Shown: positions 7,797 through 12,671 of the stretch, piece by piece
Layout of the letters: each line of letters opens with the position of its first letter
How positions within the stretch are numbered: position 1 is the first letter of the stretch
Assembly: GCA_021790695.1 (NCBI GenBank)
Contig: JAJYGJ010000059.1
Location: 1-12,671, forward strand
DNA: 12,671 bases
Source: Nitrospirota bacterium
GTDB lineage: Bacteria > Nitrospirota > Thermodesulfovibrionia > Thermodesulfovibrionales > JdFR-88
Reading direction: 5' to 3'
The notes under the pieces: generated by a model
Seen by the model: only the letters and a program-made list of their open reading frames with translations
The model's database searches: none
Told to the model about the DNA's origin: nothing
Program-made: the position numbers and the translations under genes

Positions 7797-8401
7797 TTTT
7801 TGACCGTCCCCTCCCCCCGGTCCGTTTTCTTCGATGATCCGGGCTTCTTCGCGGATACGGGCCCGATAAATGATTCGGGCCTGACGGCGCGGCCAAGATG
7901 CAACGCCCCGATCAGGCCGGACAGAAGGAGAATGGAGGCAAGCTCCACCCCTATGAGATAAGGTCCGAAAAGCGTGACGCCCACCGCCCTGGGCCCGACC
8001 ATCATGGCATACGGCCGGACAAATGCCGGCGGCAGGCGGCCTCCGCCCGGCAGGCGGGCCGGGCTGACAAGCATGTAAACGACGTCCGCGAGGAGCACCG
8101 AGGCCAGAAGGACGGGGCCGACCCATGTCCAGACCCGCATCCAACCCTTTTCCGTACGGTAGGATTGCGTGCCCAGGTTGAGCATCATTATGACGAATAC
8201 AAAGAGGATCATGATCGCCCCTGCATAGATTATGACCTCCAGGGCCGCGACAAAAGGCGCGCCGACCACGAAAAATATCACGGCGACCGAAAGAAGCGAG
8301 AGGATCAGGTACAACAGGGCATGGACTATGTTCATCTGGACGATGACCATCGCGGTTGAAACAATGGCGACGGCGGCCGCTATGTAAAATGCATAGATCA
8401 T
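7793..8401 (-). CDS. nuoJ: NADH-quinone oxidoreductase subunit J
   Basis: Small membrane-arm subunit of complex I lying between NuoH and the antiporter-like subunits. The product is 202 residues with about five hydrophobic segments and the diagnostic third-helix stretch LEVIIYAGAIMILFVFVIMM at about 54-73, including Glu55 and Tyr59 as in E. coli NuoJ. The tail from about 170 is polar and rich in Lys and Ser. The ATG overlaps the nuoI stop as ATGA, with AAAGGA 9 bases upstream inside nuoI, so translation is probably coupled to nuoI. That makes the nuoI TGA relevant to nuoJ output as well. It ends in TGA, overlapping the likely nuoK start. Confidence 0.97.
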   Translation of the reverse strand: MIYAFYIAAAVAIVSTAMVIVQMNIVHALLYLILSLLSVAVIFFVVGAPFVAALEVIIYAGAIMILFVFVIMMLNLGTQSYRTEKGWMRVWTWVGPVLLASVLLADVVYMLVSPARLPGGGRLPPAFVRPYAMMVGPRAVGVTLFGPYLIGVELASILLLSGLIGALHLGRAVRPESFIGPVSAKKPGSSKKTDRGEGTVKK

Positions 8402-8913
8402 GGCATGATGTCCTTTACGTCGACCGGGGGGAATTCGTTTTCATTTTCTCCCTTGCCCTTGCCCTTGACGGACAGGCCGGCCACCTTGTAGAAATTGTAT
8501 CCCGGGTACTTGCCCGTGCCGCTTATGAGCAGGTCCTCCTTTTCGTAGACCAGGTTGTGGCGATGGTATTCGCCCATCTCGAAATCCGTCGTGAGCTGAA
8601 TCGCGTAGGTAGGACACGCCTCCTCGCAAAACCCTCAGAATATGCACCGGGAGAAGTTTATCCGGAAAAACTCCGGGTATCGCCTGCCGTATTCGTCCTC
8701 GGCCGCCTGCAGCGCGATGCAGTCGACCGGGCAGGCGACGGAGCATAGATAACAGGCCACGCACCTCTCCTGCCCGTCCGGGTCGCGGGCCAGTATGATC
8801 CTGCCCCGCCACCTTGGCGGTATGTAGGGTCTCTCCTCCGGATAGAGCACCGTCACCTTGCGTTTGAAAAGGTGCAAAAAGACAGTCCATATGGCCCGGA
8901 GAACGCTCAGCAT
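8398..8913 (-). CDS. nuoI: NADH-quinone oxidoreductase subunit I, with in-frame TGA at codon 93
   Basis: NuoI is the two-cluster ferredoxin-like subunit that passes electrons through clusters N6a and N6b towards N2 in NuoB. Read straight through, the gene has 171 codons plus a stop, a normal length. Codons 1-92 hold the first motif, Cys51, Cys54, Cys57, Cys61. The second motif reads Cys90-Ile-Phe-[TGA]-Gly-Phe-Cys96-Glu-Glu-Ala-Cys100-Pro, so TGA (8635-8637) replaces the second cysteine, a predicted N6b ligand by comparison with the Thermus structure. The remaining 78 codons are clean and match NuoI closely (DFEMGEY, LVYEKEDLL, GKYPGYNFY, PVDVK) up to TGA at 8398-8400, which overlaps the nuoJ ATG as ATGA. 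Conventional translation would give a 92-residue fragment unable to bind both clusters. Possible readings are selenocysteine insertion, a recent nonsense mutation, or a one-base error in the assembly (TGC or TGT to TGA). The family is certain; whether the product is functional is open. Confidence 0.93.
8601..8629 (-). promoter_or_regulatory. Possible SECIS-like hairpin just after the nuoI TGA
   Basis: On the mRNA strand, a lower stem UUGCG/CGCGA (8625-8629 with 8601-8605, one G-U pair) is followed by a 5-base bulge on the 3' side (8606-8610). An upper stem AGGA/UCCU (8621-8624 with 8611-8614) is closed by the loop GGCGUG (8615-8620). A loop opening with G residues is a feature of bacterial SECIS elements. 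Against it, only 14 bases lie between the TGA and the loop, where described elements usually have about 16 or more, the upper stem is only 4 bp, and the bulge is on the other side from the E. coli fdhF bulged U. The sequence is also constrained by the conserved protein. Weak candidate. Confidence 0.2.
8635..8637 (-). other. In-frame TGA at an Fe-S cysteine position of nuoI (possible Sec codon)
   Basis: Directly seen: the codon is TGA, the frame is open on both sides, and the flanking residues (RCIF before, GFCEEACP after) are the standard second cluster motif in which this position is Cys. TGA differs from both Cys codons only in the third base. Cys-to-Sec exchange is the classic pattern of bacterial selenoproteins. 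UGA elsewhere in this operon is a normal stop (nuoG, H, I, J, L, M and N all end in it), so a general UGA-to-Cys code is excluded. Selenocysteine against error or mutation cannot be settled from this window. Confidence 0.5.
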
Positions 8914-8920
8914 CGTTTCA

Positions 8921-8927
8921 CTCCTTT
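8921..8927 (-). promoter_or_regulatory. Strong ribosome binding site of nuoI
   Basis: AAAGGAG lies 7 bases before the nuoI ATG (8913) in the 15-base gap after nuoH. It is among the clearest Shine-Dalgarno sequences in the operon, so nuoI is set up to be well translated. This matters because the gene carries an in-frame TGA. Confidence 0.85.
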
Positions 8928-8928
8928 T

Positions 8929-9882
8929 TCAGCGGGCGGCAAGTATGATGCCTCCCGTGACAACCAGGTTCAAAAGCGCAAGCGGCAGCATGACCTTCCA
9001 GCCCAGTCTTATGAGCTGGTCGTACCTGGGCCTGGGAAGGGCCGCCCGCAGCAGGATGAAAACCCCGATAAAAAAGAACGTCTTTATGAAAAACCAGGCA
9101 AGCGGAGGCAGCACCGGGCCGAGCCATCCGCCGAAAAAGAGGGTGGCCGTGAGCGCCGAAATAAGCGTTATGCCAAGGTACTCCCCGACGAAGAAAAGCC
9201 CGAACTTCATGCCGGAATACTCCGCATGAAACCCCGCTACAAGCTCGCTTTCCGCCTCCGGCAGATCGAACGGCAGCCGGTGGGTTTCGGCCACGCCGGC
9301 GATGAAAAAAATGACAAAGCCCAGGAATTGCGGCACTACGAACCAGAGCTTCCTCTGCGCCTCCACTATGACGCGAAGGTTGAAAGAGCCGGCGAGCATC
9401 ACGACACCCATGAGCGACAACCCCATGAATACCTCGTAGCTTATCATCTGCGCCGAGGCCCTGAGCGCCCCGAGAAGAGCATATTTGTTGTCCGAGGCCC
9501 ATCCCCCGAGGGCCACGCTGTAAACCCCCAGAGAGGAGAACGCCAGGAAATAGAGCAGCCCCACGTTCAGGTCGGCCACGGAGATGGAGGGCGCCCACGG
9601 GATCACCGCGAACGACAGGAGCACCGCAACGACTATTATCGCCGGTGCGATGATAAAGACGGGCGCGTCGGCAAACGGGGGGATCCAGTCCTCTTTCGCC
9701 ATTATCTTTATGAAGTCGGCAACGGGCTGGAGAATACCGAAAGGTCCCACGCGGTTGGGCCCGTATCTGTCCTGCCAGAACGCAAGGAGCCTCCTTTCAA
9801 CCCATATGAGCATCGCCGCGATGCCGAGCGTCACGGCAAGGACGCCAAAGACGATAATCAGATATTGCACGGTCACGGACAT
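8929..9882 (-). CDS. nuoH: NADH-quinone oxidoreductase subunit H
   Basis: Membrane subunit at the foot of the peripheral arm; it forms much of the quinone-binding chamber and links quinone reduction to proton pumping. The product is 317 residues, the usual length, with about eight hydrophobic segments. Family signatures seen: WVERRLLAFWQDRYGPNRVG at about 27-46, GWASDNKYALLGALRASAQM at about 127-146, the acidic loop AETHRLPFDLPEAESELVAG at about 198-217 that lines the quinone cavity, and RPRYDQLIRLGWK near 284-296. The start at 9882 has GGGAG 4 bases upstream and gives the normal N-terminus. It ends in TGA, 15 bases before nuoI. All conserved stretches are intact. Confidence 0.98.
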   Translation of the reverse strand: MSVTVQYLIIVFGVLAVTLGIAAMLIWVERRLLAFWQDRYGPNRVGPFGILQPVADFIKIMAKEDWIPPFADAPVFIIAPAIIVVAVLLSFAVIPWAPSISVADLNVGLLYFLAFSSLGVYSVALGGWASDNKYALLGALRASAQMISYEVFMGLSLMGVVMLAGSFNLRVIVEAQRKLWFVVPQFLGFVIFFIAGVAETHRLPFDLPEAESELVAGFHAEYSGMKFGLFFVGEYLGITLISALTATLFFGGWLGPVLPPLAWFFIKTFFFIGVFILLRAALPRPRYDQLIRLGWKVMLPLALLNLVVTGGIILAAR

Positions 9883-9942
9883 TTGGCTCCCGGAACCTTC
9901 CCGCCGCGGCCGCCCGCCCGGCCCGGTCTCATCATATCTCTA
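9883..9942 (-). other. GC-rich spacer between nuoG and nuoH
   Basis: This is the only long gap inside the nuo operon (60 bases). Its middle is almost pure G and C and includes the 8-base palindrome GCGGCCGC and several CCGGG/CCCGG-like blocks that could fold. No T-run follows, so it does not look like an intrinsic terminator. At its nuoH end lies the nuoH ribosome binding site GGGAG (9887-9891), only 4 bases before the ATG. Confidence 0.4.
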
Positions 9943-12671
9943 TCAATATCCGGCCATTTCCTGATCATTGCCCCGAGACTCCTTTTTGCCCGTTTCGATA
10001 CTGGCCGCTTCCACACTTCCCCATGCCGGGAGCCGCACCCCGTGCATCCCCGGCAGGCCGAAAGGAAAACCCGCCAGGCCGCGCGGGACCGAGGGGTCAA
10101 ACCTTGCCGGCAGGCGGAAGGATACGCCGCCGACGGTAAGCCTCAGTTGTCCGCCTTCCTCACAGGGCAACTCCCCCGCGTCTTCCGGGTTCAGCGCCAG
10201 GTACGGGGCAGGCACAAGCTCTGAAACCGCGGGGGAAAGCGCGGAGAGCTTCTCCGACCCGAACACGTGATAAAGCGGCGTCACCAGGAATTTCCCGCCA
10301 AGAGCCCGTTTGAAGGGGGGCGGAATGTCCGCAAAATATGAAAGTGAAGAACCATTGCGGACAGGCTCTATGAGCCTCTTGCCGGGGTCTCCGCCCGCAA
10401 GCGGGCCCCCCGCCTCGCTCTGGAATTTGTTTACCGCCTGCACGGAGTTCCAGCCCGGGGCCCAGAAGCGGCTTATGAGGGCGGAGGGCTGCCGGCCCTC
10501 AAACCCCTCCATGGAAAATGAAAGCGGGGTATCGACGTCCATGGGGGGTTTCGGCTCGTTGACGTCAACGTCCGCCAGGATGGCGGTTCGCCCGCTGTAA
10601 CGGTGCGGCTGGCGAGGTATTTTCAGCCCCGCCACGCGGAAATCCGCGGACGGCGCGGCCTCAAGAACGCCGCTTAAGGCCGGCATCTCCCGGGCCAGCG
10701 CCTTTAGCACGTCGTCCAGGGTAAACAAGTCTTCGGAGGCGGCCAGCCGCGGGGCGGCCAGCATTGCCAGCAGCCAGCGCCAGCTTTCCTCAATCTGTCC
10801 GCCAGGCGGATAGACCTTGTAGAAGCGCTGGGCGCGCCCTTCGTTGTTTATAAAAGTGCCGCTGCCCTCCGCGAACGCGGCGGCCGGCAGCACCGTATGG
10901 GCCATTGAAGACGTATGGCTTGGCGTATGGTCAATCACGATCACCTGCCTTGCCCCGAGAAGGGCCGAGGCCTCCGGCGCGTCCAGCCGGTCGAAGAGAT
11001 CGTTCTCAAGGACGATCACCGTGTCCGCCTTCTTCCCGGTTACGGCCCTCGCCGCGTCCTTCAGTCTCCCCCCGCCCAGCAACCCCAGGCCGATGCTGTT
11101 GCATTCGGGAACAACAAAGCACAGACTAGCGTCGATACCGGAGTCCAGGAGCGAGTGTGCCACATTCGAGGCCGCCCGGATGACCGCCAGGCTGCCTGCC
11201 CCCGTGCCCGAAATGATAACCGGGCGTTCGGCCTCCCTGAGGCGGGCCGCTATGAGCGCGGCCAGGCGGGCCGCGTCTTCCGGCAAAGGGCCTTCCGGGG
11301 CGGACGCGTTCGGACTGATGGCCGCGGCCACGGCAAAACCGAGCCTTGCGATATCGTCCGGGGCGCCCCTGAAAACCCCCTCGGAAACAGGGTCGATCCT
11401 GGTGGCGGAGAGCGCGGCTATGAAGAGCGGCCCCTTTCGGTCCTGCACCGCGTCCCTGATGGCGTAATCGTGCCATAAAGGTATCCCCAGCGTTTTGGAG
11501 GCCAGAGCGGACGGCCTTTGCCTTACCGACTGCCTCACGGCAAGCCCCAGCCTCGGAGCGGTATCCGGCACGTCCTCACCCAGGATAAAGACGGCGTCCG
11601 CCTCGGAGACCGCCTGGAGCGACGGGGTGCGGACCGGGCCCATGGTCAGGACCGATATTATCTGCCCGACCAGATCGAAGTCCGTATCTGAAAAACCGGC
11701 GTAAAAATTCTCCGGCCCTGAAAGCCTTCGAAGAAGATAGTTTGCCTCGAGCGATGCCCTGGGCGACCCGATGCCCACGATCCCCTTTGCGCCCTCAAGG
11801 AGCGATTTCATATGGGGCAGCACCCTGCCCTCGTCGAGCGTGTTTTCCTGCCTCATGCCGGAGGCCGTCCGGGTGACGTGATACGGGCGGCGGATACGCC
11901 TGTCGCTGTTGACGAATTCGTATCCGTAGCGCCCCCGGTCGCAGATGAAATACCCGTTTACCTGGCCGTTGTACCGGTTCAGTATGCGCCTCAGGGTCCC
12001 GTAACGCTCTCCCGGTATCGTGTTGCAGCCCAGGCCGCAGTGCACGCAGACGGAAGGGGCGGTCTGAAGGTCCCATTTTCGCGTGTAATGTCTTTTAAGC
12101 GTCTTGTCCGTGAAAACGCCCGTCGGGCAGACCTCGACAAGGTTTCCGCTGAACTCGTTTTCAAGGACCCCTTCCTCCTGCCTGCCGAAATAGACCGCGT
12201 CGTGGGCGGCAAAGACGCCGAAATCCCTGCCGCCCGCGTAATCGTTATAGAAACGCGTGCACCTGTAACACTGTATGCAGCGGTTCATCTCGTGGTTCAC
12301 GAAGGGACCCAGATACTGGTTCCGGTAGGTCCGTTTCCTGAAACGGGTCCTCCGGTAAGCGTGCCCGGTCATTACTGTCATGTCCTGCAGGTGGCATTCC
12401 CCGCCCTCGTCGCAGACGGGGCAGTCGTGCGGATGGTTGAGCATGAGCCACTCGATCACACTGGCCCGGAACTCCACCGCCTCACGGTCCTTTATGGATA
12501 TCCTCGTGCCCTCGGAGGCGGCCGTCATGCAGGCCATTACAATCTTGCCCTCCCTGTCATCCTCATCCTTGAACTGTTTTACCGCGCACTGGCGGCAGGC
12601 CCCCACCGAGTGCATGGCCGGGTGCCAGCAGAAATAGGGCAGGTCGAAGCCGAGGCCGAGCGCCGTATCGA
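9943..12671 (-). CDS. nuoG: NADH-quinone oxidoreductase subunit G (5' end beyond the window)
   Basis: Peripheral-arm subunit of complex I that carries electrons from the NuoEF NADH-oxidising module through a chain of Fe-S clusters. The frame is open to the right edge; the first whole codon is at 12669, and about 907 residues are visible, so only some 20 N-terminal residues should be missing. Visible in order: part of the [2Fe-2S] domain (PYFCWHP, then GACRQC), the His-Cys cluster motif HPHDCPVC...C (N5 type), the CIQCYRC...CPTG cluster (N4 type), and a third cluster motif CVHCGLGC...C near 11941-12048, which matches the extra N7 cluster of E. coli and Thermus NuoG. A long molybdopterin-oxidoreductase-like domain follows. 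An ATG at 12615 is internal: the residues before it match the NuoG N-terminus. The gene ends TGA-TAG, two stops in tandem, 60 bases before nuoH. Family and partial status are sure; cluster names are by homology. Confidence 0.97.
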   Translation of the reverse strand, partial: DTALGLGFDLPYFCWHPAMHSVGACRQCAVKQFKDEDDREGKIVMACMTAASEGTRISIKDREAVEFRASVIEWLMLNHPHDCPVCDEGGECHLQDMTVMTGHAYRRTRFRKRTYRNQYLGPFVNHEMNRCIQCYRCTRFYNDYAGGRDFGVFAAHDAVYFGRQEEGVLENEFSGNLVEVCPTGVFTDKTLKRHYTRKWDLQTAPSVCVHCGLGCNTIPGERYGTLRRILNRYNGQVNGYFICDRGRYGYEFVNSDRRIRRPYHVTRTASGMRQENTLDEGRVLPHMKSLLEGAKGIVGIGSPRASLEANYLLRRLSGPENFYAGFSDTDFDLVGQIISVLTMGPVRTPSLQAVSEADAVFILGEDVPDTAPRLGLAVRQSVRQRPSALASKTLGIPLWHDYAIRDAVQDRKGPLFIAALSATRIDPVSEGVFRGAPDDIARLGFAVAAAISPNASAPEGPLPEDAARLAALIAARLREAERPVIISGTGAGSLAVIRAASNVAHSLLDSGIDASLCFVVPECNSIGLGLLGGGRLKDAARAVTGKKADTVIVLENDLFDRLDAPEASALLGARQVIVIDHTPSHTSSMAHTVLPAAAFAEGSGTFINNEGRAQRFYKVYPPGGQIEESWRWLLAMLAAPRLAASEDLFTLDDVLKALAREMPALSGVLEAAPSADFRVAGLKIPRQPHRYSGRTAILADVDVNEPKPPMDVDTPLSFSMEGFEGRQPSALISRFWAPGWNSVQAVNKFQSEAGGPLAGGDPGKRLIEPVRNGSSLSYFADIPPPFKRALGGKFLVTPLYHVFGSEKLSALSPAVSELVPAPYLALNPEDAGELPCEEGGQLRLTVGGVSFRLPARFDPSVPRGLAGFPFGLPGMHGVRLPAWGSVEAASIETGKKESRGNDQEMAGY

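Noticed and set aside
7429..7896. Longer NuoL starting at 7896 with 156 extra residues
   Set aside because: The extra part is an out-of-frame translation of nuoK and nuoJ; the ATG at 7428 has a good ribosome binding site and gives the normal NuoL N-terminus.
8398..8913. UGA read as Cys or Trp throughout the genome (altered genetic code)
   Set aside because: UGA is the natural stop of nuoG, H, I, J, L, M and N at the expected protein ends, so a global reassignment does not fit. Trp at a cluster ligand would also make no sense.
8398..8913. Frameshift in nuoI
   Set aside because: The reading frame is the same before and after the TGA, and both parts align to NuoI without any gap; only one codon is affected.
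8872..10224. Long plus-strand open frame (about 450 codons) opposite nuoG, nuoH and nuoI
   Set aside because: It is antisense to well-conserved nuo genes, is rich in Arg, His, Pro and Gln as antisense frames of GC-rich DNA usually are, and shows no recognisable domain.
12613..12615. ATG at 12615 as the start of nuoG
   Set aside because: The codons upstream to the window edge encode PYFCWHPA, the conserved first-cysteine region of NuoG, so this Met is internal.

Overview
The window holds the 3' three-quarters of a respiratory complex I (NADH:quinone oxidoreductase) operon on the minus strand, followed by a membrane-anchored diguanylate cyclase gene on the same strand. Reading in the transcribed direction (right to left) the order is nuoG (5' end outside the window), nuoH, nuoI, nuoJ, nuoK, nuoL, nuoM, nuoN, then a gap of about 200 bases and the cyclase gene. 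No RNA gene, insertion sequence, CRISPR array or phage gene was seen.

The gene order and the NuoG type (four Cys at the N7 cluster position, about 900 residues) are those of the Escherichia coli-like complex I. The DNA is GC-rich and the genes use ATA and AGG codons freely, which is unlike E. coli. Together with the sensor-cyclase type this suggests an environmental bacterium, for example Desulfobacterota or Nitrospirota; that placement is inference and weak. All the nuo genes are packed tightly. Junctions are ATGA overlaps (I/J and probably J/K), a 14-base overlap (M/N), or gaps of 11 to 15 bases (H/I, K/L, L/M). The one larger gap is 60 GC-rich bases between nuoG and nuoH. NuoG takes electrons from the NADH-oxidising module. 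NuoI should pass them through two [4Fe-4S] clusters towards the quinone site next to NuoH. NuoH, J, K, L, M and N form the proton-pumping membrane arm.

The outstanding anomaly is in nuoI. Codon 93 is TGA, in frame, exactly where the second CxxCxxCxxxCP motif needs its second cysteine. The reading frame continues for another 78 well-conserved codons to a normal stop that overlaps the nuoJ start. Seven of the eight nuo genes end in TGA, so UGA is an ordinary stop here and there is no genome-wide reassignment. The choices are a selenocysteine as an Fe-S ligand in complex I (not something I know to be described), a real nonsense mutation, or a single-base sequence error. A hairpin just after the TGA is suggestive but does not fit the usual bacterial SECIS spacing.

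The cyclase gene (226-2187) encodes two membrane segments around a periplasmic sensor region, a HAMP domain, a cysteine-rich GAF-like domain and a GGDEF domain with an intact active site and inhibitory site. It probably has its own promoter in the AT-rich gap. The 225 bases at the left edge hold no sure gene; a start codon with a possible ribosome binding site near base 36 may open the next gene.
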